64,000 nt of DNA from Macrolepiota albuminosa (taxonomy: Eukaryota > Basidiomycota > Agaricomycetes > Agaricales > Agaricaceae), in contig JAMWFC010000046.1 of NCBI GenBank assembly GCA_027475525.1, forward strand, positions 2,914,001 through 2,978,000, in the 5' to 3' direction. Every line of letters begins with the position of its first letter. The first letter of the stretch is position 1. Positions 35,961 through 45,099 of the stretch are shown here, in pieces. The notes under the pieces are model-generated. The model worked only from the letters and a program-made list of their open reading frames with translations. It was not told the origin of the DNA and ran no database searches. The translations under genes were made by a program, and so were the position numbers.

Positions 35961-37003
35961 TGATGACGCCAACTGTGGTTGGGTGCGCTGGACGTATACG
36001 CAGTACAACGCCGTCTCCAGCGCCTGGCGTACGGGTTTGTGAGGAGTCCCGGCAGGGTCCCGGTGTGCTCGAGCAGAGGTGATAGGGCGATGCGCTAGAC
36101 GATAGCGCCTCGGATGCTACCTAGCAAGTGGTAAGCGTCGTAGTTTAGGAGAAGTTATAGGGAAAGAAACGAATAGCGCAGCGTAGCGTGCCCGTAGGTG
36201 GCACCGTAAACGACGAAGACGAGATAGACGAAGCTAGCGCCAAACTTGGTGGCAAAGTCAGGCAACGCTAGCGCGATTTGAACGCCAAGTGTAACTGGGT
36301 GCTCAAGGGGTTACAATTCGTTGTTATATACATGGCAAGTAGCTAGTTTTTATACTATGCGCTACATTATTTCCAAAATAAGTCCATTGACGGCGCTACC
36401 AATTAGCGCCTCTCTTCGTGACTGTAGCTAACGGCCACCTGTCAACAGCGACCTGCAGCACATGGGTGACGGCGACCAACGGCGACTCTAAAACTACTTA
36501 GAAGTGGTACGAGTTTGCTCACTTTTTGATGTAATTTAATTGGCCATGCCATCCCAGGGTATGGTCGGGGAATCCTCAACAGACGCCGTGAGCGCTAATT
36601 CCGGCGCTAAACATTGTACCATCTTTTGATAGATTTAAATGTTGGGTCTGCGTGTATCCTGTCTCGTCGTCATTGATTCTTTTAGACTTCTGATTGAGGT
36701 GCCTCGGTGATTGACAGCGCCAATTGCTAACTCCTTCCAGTACTGATCGGGGTTTGGTCAGAGTCCCCTCCCGCCGTTATGCTAGCGCTATGAGTCCTGA
36801 GTCTTCTTGGTCTTCAAAGTAACTGAGTGGAGTGCGCTGAGGGGCTGATACTGGTGATTGAGATGAATGGATAAGTCTTGCCATAGAGCGCCCGCGCTAG
36901 GGCTGCTCTGTACCCAAGGCTGGTCGCTAGAGCCTTTAGTGTGTCAAGTGTTGGTCGGCCTATAATGTCCCTTGATGCGCTCAGTCCGAGTAGAAGCCTA
37001 TCA
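35961..37003 (-). repeat. 5' LTR of element 2 (right in the window)
   Basis: 1043 bp, with the same ends as the left LTR; about four transition differences. CCGT follows at 37004-37007. Confidence 0.94.
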
Positions 37004-37007
37004 CCGT

Positions 37008-37300
37008 CCTGTTGTGCTGCTGACAAATCCATTATAAATCCGTTTGATTCGTTACCTCCAGTTGTGCACTAGAAGGAACATAAACTGACAATATTCTGCT
37101 AGACCACAGGACATTCTGTGGATTATACATAAATATCACTCTAGTATTGTGTACTAGGCTACAGCACTTTACTACAGACATTTCAATTAGTTTGGACAGG
37201 ACTCAGGTCCACTAAGATTAACCGTCCCATTGTTTTGTTCCGTTATGCCACTCTCATAAACGCAAAAAACAACACACTCTTCAGTGATTACACAAGGAGG
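37008..37300. other. Continuation of the transposon 3' flank
   Basis: No gene. It holds the second half of the repeat split by element 2 and a further copy at about 37197-37220. The right end of the KDZ element is probably in here, but no terminal repeat or duplication could be fixed. Confidence 0.4.
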
Positions 37301-37383
37301 ACTCGAACCCTTGAATTGGGCAGTAGAAAGAATATAGACGTAAATAACAATTAGTAAAACAAAGTTATGTCATGTCTAATGAT

Positions 37384-37465
37384 GTGCACTAGTGGGATTC
37401 GAACCCGGCTCTTGTGCACAATATGAAATATCAATGTATCAATATTCCATTCGACCACAGATCCT
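37384..37465 (-). repeat. tRNA-like module with A- and B-box-like segments
   Basis: On the minus strand TGTGGTCGAATGG resembles a pol III A box and GGGTTCGAATCCC a perfect B-box/T-arm. The middle (AATATTGATACATTGATATT) does not fold as a normal anticodon arm. It pairs as an inverted copy with 37667-37744. An isolated T-arm-like segment also lies at 37305-37345 (minus). Confidence 0.5.
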
Positions 37466-37666
37466 TACCAAAAATTAGTACAGTTTACATCTAGTGCAAA
37501 AATGCAGCAGTATAAAAAGACACCATTATACGTCATTATGGTGGACTAGGGAAGTCTGGACTAGGGGAGTCAAACCTGCCACTCCACACAATACTGAAAA
37601 TTGAGTGGGTCAGATCAACTACCATAGGCCACTGACAGGCAGGTTTGACCCCCTTCTAAGTAAGCG

Positions 37667-37744
37667 CCTGTGGTACAATGGAATATTGATAAATTGATAT
37701 TTCATATTGTGCACAAGAGGTGGGTTCGACTCCTGCTAGTGCAT
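37667..37744 (+). repeat. tRNA-like module, inverted copy
   Basis: Plus-strand TGTGGTACAATGG and GTGGGTTCGACTCC flank the same AT-rich middle as in 37384-37465. An inner pair of shorter T-arm-like segments (about 37555-37580 and 37636-37658) lies between the two, also inverted. Confidence 0.5.
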
Positions 37745-37769
37745 ATTAGAGCAGCAGGCCGCTGATGTC

Positions 37770-37946
37770 CGCTAGCATCATTAATGTGATCCGTTTAAAA
37801 CTCCAGAGATTTCTGCAGTGGCATGGGTTGGTCGTCTTTGCGCATGTGGTCATTCCAGATCTCATGACTATGCGCAACTTCGTCCAACCCATACCCGCTT
37901 CAGTAATTTCTAGCGTTTTTAACGGATCAACTTGATGATGCTAGCG
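37770..37946. repeat. Fold-back (MITE-like) element of about 177 bp
   Basis: Two arms of about 80 bp are reverse complements with few mismatches: CGCTAGCATCATTAATGTGATCC at one end against its complement at the other, and TGGGTTGGTCGTC against GACGAAGTT-type sequence near the loop. It could fold into one long hairpin. No coding content. Flanking duplications are not clear. Confidence 0.7.
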
Positions 37947-38060
37947 AGTGATGAACGGATATTTTATTAGGGCTTACAGGCCCTATTAAAATATTTGTCA
38001 CTAGCAGGAGTCCAACCCGCCTCTCAATATTCCATTGTCACCATTAGACCCCATTAAGGT

Positions 38061-38140
38061 GGAGTAGGGGGAGTAGAACCCACCGCTGTACACAATATTG
38101 AATATCAATAAACAAATATTCCACTGAACCACTGGGACTG
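38061..38140 (-). repeat. tRNA-like module, third copy
   Basis: On the minus strand AGTGGTTCAGTGG and GTGGGTTCTACTCC flank an AT-rich middle like the copies at 37.4 and 37.7 kb. Part is doubled by the 77-bp duplication at 38081-38234. Confidence 0.45.
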
Positions 38141-38234
38141 GTTGCACCGCTGACACCCACCGCTGTACACAATATTGAATATCAATAAACAAATATTCCA
38201 CTGAACCACTGGGACTGGTTGCACCGCTGACGTC
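38081..38234. repeat. 77-bp direct duplication (assembly-type)
   Basis: Offset 77, in the third tRNA-like module. Confidence 0.9.
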
Positions 38235-39042
38235 AGCTGGCTCACATGCCGATGTCAGCTACTGTCTGCTACCGTCCGCTGGCATGCCAGCGGACAGCGG
38301 ACACTCACGCACCCTCTTCTGCCCTTCCCCCTCTTTCTCCCCAGTGCCATCCTCTCCACTCCCCACACTACCTCACACGCCACCCCTGTCCACCACATCC
38401 CTTCCCCCTCTTTCTCCCCAGTGCCATCCTCTCCACTCCCCACACTACCTCACACGCCACCCCTGTCCACCACATGCACTCCGCTTCCCTCCTCCCTCCT
38501 GACCTGACGTCCGACGTCTGCTACGTCCGCTGGGGTACCAGCCGACACCCACGCTCCTCCCCTTCCCCCTTCCCCCTCTTTTTCCCCACCCCCATCCCTC
38601 TTTTGCCACCCTCCACGCTCTCCGAGACGCCACCCCATGCGGCGGACACCCACGCACCCTGTTTCCTTCTTTCCCGCCCTGATGCCGGACAATGCTGGGG
38701 GTTGCCGACAGATTCCCGTGGATGCCGACGGATACCAGCGGATATCTGGCAGATGCCGACGGATGCACGACGGATGCCAGCGGGTCACGACGGATGCCAG
38801 CTGATGGCTGCTGATGCCAACGCCCCTTTCAGGCCACGAAAACTCTTTTGGGAGGTATGCCACCCCCCTTCCACCTCAAAAAATCCATATGGGAACCTGC
38901 GGAAACGTAGGTGGGCGTCCGTTCATTGTGTTATCCGACCTTTGAATCTATCTGTTAGTAACGGACCTGTGGTGCAACGGTTAAATGTGCGTTCCGTTGC
39001 TGGAGGCTTTCCCAAGGCCTGAATCTATCTGTTAGTAACGGA
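38141..39042. other. Gene-free low-complexity tract
   Basis: No supported gene. Pyrimidine-rich CT/CCAC stretches (38300-38660) and degenerate GATGCCAGCGG-type repeats (38690-38820) dominate. A 22-bp perfect palindrome sits at 38274-38295 with the core GCTGGCATGCCAGC. Long frames here are compositional. Confidence 0.6.
38322..38475. repeat. 77-bp direct duplication (assembly-type)
   Basis: Offset 77, in the pyrimidine-rich tract. Confidence 0.9.
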
Positions 39043-39096
39043 CCTGTGGTGCAACGGTTAAATGTGCGTTCCGTTGCTGGAGGCTTTCCCAAGGCC
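38943..39096. repeat. 77-bp direct duplication (assembly-type)
   Basis: Offset 77, over the 5' part of the tRNA-like gene. Confidence 0.9.
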
Positions 39097-39121
39097 GGAG
39101 GTTCGATTCTCCCCCACAGGC
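39043..39121 (+). tRNA. tRNA-like gene or tRNA-derived element
   Basis: The ends CCTGTGG (39043-39049) and CCACAGG (39114-39120) form a 7-bp acceptor stem. TGGTGCAACGGTTAA matches an A box and GGTTCGATTCT a B box. GGCTTTCCCAAGGCC could be a long variable arm. I cannot fold a standard anticodon arm, so this may be a pseudo-tRNA or SINE head. The 77-bp duplication at 38943 repeats its 5' part. Confidence 0.4.
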
Positions 39122-39751
39122 ATACGGCGGGCAAGACGAAGTTACTTTTTTCCTTGGTCCAACCAGACTCCGTGGACCTGCATAGGCCTCTGTGGATGTC
39201 CGCTGGTGTCCTGCGCAGGCCTGGGAGGGCCTGCGTAGGTTTGAGTCCATCGACGTACGTCTGCGTGGATGTCCACTGGTGGCTTGCATAGGCCTGCATA
39301 GATTTTCAGGGCCCTTTTGTGGACGTATGCTGGCGTCGGGGGTGGGAAAAGGATGGAAGGGGAGACACGCAGCCTCGAGTTATTGCGGGGAGGAATGGAG
39401 AGGAGAGGGAAGTGGGGAACCTCGAGGAGGGTTTATTTATGCCATGAAGTCCGCCAATGGAGGAGGTTTTCACTCGTGTGCTGATGCCTGCCGGCGGCCG
39501 CTGATGCACATTGACGTCCGCTAGTGTCCGCTAGCATCCGCCGGGCCTGCGTGCGCATGTGTGTGCCTGCCTTTTATCGATCCACTAGACCGTGTCATAC
39601 AGCACATTGTGACATGTCCACGGCTCTGTATTCTATGGCACTGTGGGAACTGCTCTGCTCTAGTGTAGCGGACTCTGCTGGACACGTATGGTACAGCACA
39701 AAGCGGGCTCCCGTACAACGTATGACACGTACCGTTGTGATGTCTCTATGT

Positions 39752-41196
39752 GTAAGGTGAGAATGGAACGCCCTGTATTTAAAATCAAACACGACAAACA
39801 TGGAAATGCTGTCAGATTCAAGGTCAGATTGGTCTTTTGTGGATATGAACAGATCTATGGGCGTGATTATACAAAGACCATCTCACCAACTGCACACATA
39901 GAATTGTGGCAAATACTGCTTCACCTAGCAGCAGCCAAAGGCTGGGACGCAACTCAGATCGATGTGAAGACAGTGTTCTTGTATGGAATTCTCCCAGAAG
40001 ACAAGGTACAGTATATGAAACAACCCAAAGGATTTGAGGAGGAAGGAAAAGAAGATTGGGTCTGGATGCTGGTGCAAGGATTATATGGCATGAAGCAGGC
40101 AGGTAGGATCTGGAATAAAGCTGTGAATGACAATATGACAGTGTGGAGCTTTCAGCATCTATTTTGCAAGTCCTGCATCTTCTACAGGGTCACTGATCAA
40201 GGTTCAATCATTGCAGTTCTTCATATTGACAACTTCCTATCTATAGTGAGCAGTAAAGAGGAAAACGAGTGGTTCAAAGATCAGATGCACCAAGTCTGGA
40301 CAATATCAGATCTAGATATCCCCCGATTTGTAGTTGGGATTGCAATTGACTGGGACTGTGAAAATCATCTGGTAAAACTCTCACAGACCACCCTTATAGA
40401 CAAAATTGTCAACCAGTTCAGTCAGAAAGACGCTACACCTCTTTTCTTACCCATGGACCCCAACACAAAGTTGCGACGCATTGACCGCAACCACCTCTCC
40501 CCAGAGGAACGTCGCACTTTGGAAAATACTCCCTATTGCCAGCTCATTGGATGCTTACTGTACCTTGCAATCTCCACATGCCCAGACATTGCATTTGCGG
40601 TTCAACAACTGACTCAATATCTTAATTCATACTCAACCTTACACTGGAATGCCGACATATGTCTTGTCCATTACCTCATAGGCACTCGCAACCTACAACT
40701 ATATCTTGGAGGCCTTGACACCACTATTGAACTCACAGGCTTCACGGATTCTGACTGGGCAAGCTGCCCTGACACTCGATGAAGCGTTGGAGGATACACC
40801 TGGAACCTAGGATCCGGTGCCATTTCATGGACAGTAAGGAAGCAATGCACAGTCACCACATCATCATGCAAAGCCAAGTATATGGCTGCCTTCAAAAGCG
40901 CACAGGAGTGCATTTGGCTCCGAGCACTACTCCGAGACATTGGACACAATTATACTGATCAACCGACATCTATATTCTGTGATAATGACTCAGCTATAGC
41001 GCTTTCTGAGGACCCTCTCTTACACGCTCATGTTAAACATGTAGATATTAAGTACCATTTTCTGCGCAAACAAGTCCAGTCTGGCAAAATATCCCTCCTA
41101 TGAGTCCCCTCCAAAGAAAATATGGCTGACATCTTTACCAAAGCCCTTCCTGCCCCCACCTTCCTGTACCTTCGCCCATGCCTAGAACTATGGTAG
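39752..41196 (+). pseudogene. Truncated Ty1/copia reverse transcriptase-RNase H
   Basis: Begins abruptly inside RT (KIKHDKHGN, YTKTISPTAH, QIDVKTVFLYG, LVQGLYGMKQAGRIW), so the 5' LTR, Gag, protease and integrase are missing. The catalytic YVDD position reads HIDN. RNase H follows (FTDSDWASCPDTR, SSCKAKYMA, CDNDSAIALSEDP, KHVDIKYHFLRKQV) and the end is FTKALPAPTF ... LELW. Stops at 40780 and 41101 each fit CGA to TGA. Dead by truncation, catalytic-site loss and nonsense codons. Confidence 0.9.
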
Positions 41197-41239
41197 GCCA
41201 TGATTCCATGTGAGGAGGAGTGTCTGTGGTGAGGAGGAG

Positions 41240-41584
41240 TGTTGGGTATTGACATATCACACAGACACTCCGAGTCGTCACACTGGCCACAGGGCCAATA
41301 TTGTTGCATTGTGCCACAAGGCCACAATTACCACTGGACAGTGAACAATGGACCCATTGTTCACCTAGGACATATATATAATAGACTACTGTGAAACACA
41401 ACCCTCAGTCGATTATAGTCGGACTGAGGGGTACATTACAATACTTACTAAAGATACCGCACACTTACTAACTGAACCATAAAATAACCTTGTATTGTTC
41501 TAGGTACAGTTAATATAGTTGATTATAGTTGGACTGAGGGAATAACCTTGTATTGTTCTAGTTCTAGGGTCTACTCTTCTAACA
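41240..41584 (+). repeat. 3' LTR of the copia element
   Basis: 345 bp from TGTTGGG to CTAACA, preceded by a purine-rich GTGAGGAGGAG. It holds imperfect internal repeats (GATTATAGTYGGACTGAGG). There is no 5' partner in the window. Confidence 0.75.
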
Positions 41585-41849
41585 ATCTGAACTGTTAGAG
41601 AGTGCCAAGAGACATCAGGCACCAAGGTGAAATGCCATGCTGTCAGTCATGAGTAAATGTTATTACTTTTAATTCATAAGTGCTGTCATTGGCTAGCTGT
41701 GCCACATGCTGATTGAGTGATGCCACCTGTCAATGCTTGCCAATAGCATGATGCCAGCTGTCATTTCAGCTGCTGCTAGCACTATCACTGATTGGATCCA
41801 TGGCTTGCTGTGCATGGCCATCAAGTAAGGCCTAAAATGGATAAATTGT

Positions 41850-42400
41850 ATGTGCCAAGTTTGAAACAAGTGTGGCAAGGTGTCCAGAGCTGGTGCTAAG
41901 CCTGCCATTAATGTACCTAGTCTGTGTGGTGTCCTATCAATGTCCAGTGCATCCAACCACAATTGGTATCATCAATGCAGCATTGTCCAATTCCTGCCCA
42001 GCTTTGAGCATATGACCTACACATGCCTCATGCTCCCCATATCCAAGACCAATCTGTTCTGCAAGAGAGTCTCAATCACAATTGCTGCTGCACCAGGCCA
42101 CCCAACATGCCCCATTGCTGTGCTCAAGGCCCTCTATTTCAAGCTACCATATGATGACAGTGCCCCCCTCTTTGAGCAACCCAACAGAAAGGCACCCTCA
42201 TATCAGTGATTTGTGGCCACCATCTGTGACACTCTATCCTGAGCAGGCATCAACCCCAGCCTCTATGCAGAACAACAGCCTCTGCTGCTGCAATGGCAGG
42301 ATATTCACACTACAAAATACAGCTCCTAGGATACTGGCACAGCAACTCATATAAACTCTACATAGAGAACAACCTGCTCAGGATTCTCCACCTCTCTTTC
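41850..42400 (+). pseudogene. Fossil tyrosine recombinase fragment
   Basis: Frames here read FLPSFEHMT, LPISKTNLFCKRVSITIAAAPG, CPIAVLKAL, and after stops and a shift AGINPSLYA, AGYSHYKIQLLGYW and NSYKLYIE. This order matches the C-terminal half of fungal transposon-borne tyrosine recombinases; the Tyr in YKLYIE would be the nucleophile. The HxxR region is lost in a frameshifted stretch. No CpG remains. Identification is by motif order from memory, so moderate. Confidence 0.5.
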
Positions 42401-42889
42401 CTTCTTCACATGGCCCATACTCACCTCATTCTTTTTGAACCTCCAGCTCTATGGAACTTCACAGCCCTGGCTTGAGTTTCCAGCCCCTCTCTCTCTTAAA
42501 AGGGGAAATTGGTGCTCAAGAACTCTTATAGGACTCAAGAAATAAATTTCTTCCCACAACATTTCTGACTCTCCAAGCTGCTCAACAGTCACTCACAAAA
42601 ACCCTAATTCAACCTTTTCAAACTTATTCCTCACTTTTGCCTTCAACAACATTGAATTAATGGTTAGAGCAAAGATGATAGAGTTGCTCTGGATTAATTT
42701 GAGCAGCATTGGATTACCAGACCCTTCACATTATCACACACACACTGCCCTTCACATTGTCATATATGCACTGTCCATTCCCTCTTTGTCTATTGATCTT
42801 TTACAATTACTATTGTTCTCATACAATATATACCTGTTGCACACTATGTGAATTTTTCTAAAAAGGCCAAATATTGGAGCAGTTTTTTG

Positions 42890-43870
42890 AGCCAGTGTAT
42901 CTTAAATGTATAAATTGCTGATGATTGGTCCTCACTGCTTTGTAAGGAGCAGATTCATATCAATAACTAAATGCAATTTCTGATGGAGTGATCAGATGAT
43001 GAAGAAAGGTTGGAAAAATTAGGATTTACTATAATGAGTATTTAGATAGTCCTGGATGAGCATTTCCAATTCAGCCCAAGTTTGAAATATATTTGGTGCT
43101 GGATCTGCTGGTAATATTGAGAATCTATCTTTATCCAGATCAAGGATAAAGATGTAAAGAGGAGAGGAGTTAAATTATGTGGTGATTGCATGTTGGATGG
43201 CAGATGGAGAACAGATAGAAAATGGATGGGGGATAGGCAGCAGAAGATAGAGTGGAAATGGAAAATTGATGCACCAACTTGCACTGAATTTTTAGCAGAT
43301 TTTCTTTTTTGCTCTATTCTACAGCCATCTCTCATAAACAACTTTTCTTCTGTGGTGTGAGTTGATGCATAACATTTTTCACAGCCACATTGTATTGTGC
43401 AAATGCCTCCAATCCTGAAGTGTTTTCTAAATCTCCTTGTTTATCTTCTTTGCCATTGTCTGCTAGACAATGTCTTGCAGTGAAGTTTTCAGGAGCATCT
43501 TTGAATCTTTATGCTAGTAATAAAAGCATCAGCAATTCTTAATATAATGGACAACTTTCTATTCAAGCATATTATGTCAAGTTTTTTGCAATAAGTTGCT
43601 GTATCTACTTTGATTCTTTCTGTCCACTCTTTTCCTGTTTGGCTCTGTTCCATTAGTGGCCCAGTAGTTGAAGATATATATTAGGACTTTATCCTTCAGG
43701 ATAGCAGTCCTAGCTTGAGCATTAGTTGAGTGGCAGTAGAGTTCCTTATATAGTTCAAAGATAGATCTTTCTTCTGCTATAAATATTGTATTGATTTGGG
43801 CAGTTGCAGAAGGGCAGACATGTTTGTAGTAATAGACAGGACACAAAGTTTTCCATAAAAGCAAGCAGCA
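42890..43870 (-). pseudogene. Fossil copy of KDZ accessory gene A
   Basis: Co-linear with about 15440-16760. EERSIFELYKELY and TAILKDK match the N-terminal block, and downstream stretches align with frequent CpG-to-TpG/CpA differences (AGTCCCGG against AGTCCTGG). Many stops and small deletions; the solo LTR is not part of it. It shows that accessory gene A exists in more than one copy. Confidence 0.75.
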
Positions 43871-44990
43871 CTTGTTGGAATCAAACCAACAAGTAGCCTA
43901 AGCAATTCACTTCCTGGGAATGCTGAGCTACTCAATCCAAGGTTAAATCATACTGGTGCACTAGTGAAGCACATGCATCAATGTGTTTATTATAGGTGTC
44001 AGTCATATCTAGATAGTATTGATTGTTCCAGTTCTAATGAATAGAAGAGGTAGATAACCTTAGTGACTGTAAAGCACTCTTAGTGTATTATGTATGTATG
44101 TACCTAATAGAAAAGGTACATAGATGTTGAAGAGAGTTGCACAGAATGTTGACAAGGGAGATCTATGATGTTATAGATAGATATGGAAACTGGGGCACAG
44201 AGAAACATACAGAGTCAGATTAGGGCTTGGACATACCTTGGTCATATATTGTTAGATTGCACTTGCAGAACTAACAAATCAATTTATGGTCTGGTTCAAA
44301 CTTGGGGACACTAATTGTGATAATTTAGTATTGAACTTATGGTGCTAGACTTACTACAGCCCAAATTTTGAAAAGAAATTCAGCCTGGCAAGTTTCAGGA
44401 TATTTCAACATGAGAAGATGCAAAAATAAGGTAAGTAAGAAAAGAGAGTAAGTCAATAATGGCTAGAAATGGCCTGAATAATAGATGGCAGTGACAAGAG
44501 TTGAACTTCTAAGTTCAAATCCTGGCTGACACAGGTGGCCCACTGTATCTGTTATATTAAGTATTTACTTATAACACCTTGTGCTTTCCTTCAGCCTTGA
44601 AGCATGGCCTAGATAGGATGCTGAGCAAGTGCTATATATGGTCACTAAGTGGTCTGGTACATTGCACCACAGCCTGGTTAGTCAGCCTCTGCAGCTTTTT
44701 GTGACACAAGTAGGATGTAGTGATGAAAAATCTAGACCAATAAAACAGCTCCTTTTCATTTGGTGAAACAACAGACACAATGGCTATAAGAAGTTGTGAT
44801 GGAAAGAGGAGGGGATCAAAACAGATACCAGCAACTTATAATCCTCAATCTTATACAGTGTTGAGGGGGATAGTCCGAGTTGCGAAGGCCTAGATGGATT
44901 GAAACAAAAACAGAGTTTGGGAAACAGGAACTTCCTAGCTTTTGATATTCCAGTTACCCCGTCACGTGCGTGACGCGGCGAAAATTGGCG
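43871..44990. other. Gene-free CpG-depleted DNA up to the sirtuin promoter
   Basis: No gene. A decayed tRNA-like module (about 43866-43965, minus: TAGCTCAGCATT and GGTTTGATTCC) and another T-arm-like segment (44511-44525, GTTCAAATCC) are visible. CpG reappears at 44876. Confidence 0.55.
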
Positions 44991-44995
44991 CGTCA
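44953..44995 (+). promoter_or_regulatory. Sirtuin promoter with GTCACG inverted repeat and ACGCG box
   Basis: GTCACG-TG-CGTGAC forms a 14-bp inverted repeat and contains CACGTG; GACGCGG and GGCGCGTC follow. ACGCG is the fungal MBF/MCB core used for S-phase genes. Function is inferred from motif only. Confidence 0.4.
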
Positions 44996-45099
44996 ATCAT
45001 GTGATGGACGCGTTTAAGCCTTATTTCCAAACATGGCCAAATTCAAAGGAATGTTTGTTGGAAATTCAACTGTGCCAATACGTTTATTCTTGCGACCCA

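Larger units (their letters stand above)
23266..37003 (-). mobile_element. Ty3-type LTR retrotransposon, element 2 (near-intact, minus strand)
   Basis: LTRs lie at 23266-24385 and 35961-37003, with a 4-bp duplication CCGT (23262-23265 and 37004-37007). The LTRs differ at only about four transitions in 1043 bp, so this is a recent insertion. On the minus strand it encodes Gag-protease and, in -1, RT-RNase H-integrase; on the plus strand it carries three accessory genes. Discounting six 77-bp assembly duplications, the only coding lesion I see in gag-pol is a TGA at 30256-30258, a CGA in element 1. It belongs to the same family group as element 1 but its LTR sequence differs over most of its length. 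Confidence 0.94.

Noticed and set aside
37300..38230. CRISPR-like array
   Set aside because: Repeated T-arm-like cores suggested regular spacing, but orientation alternates, spacers vary, and the genome is eukaryotic.
38246..39022. 258-codon Pro/His-rich frame
   Set aside because: Built on CT-rich low complexity and a 77-bp duplication; no domain, and the other strand is equally open.
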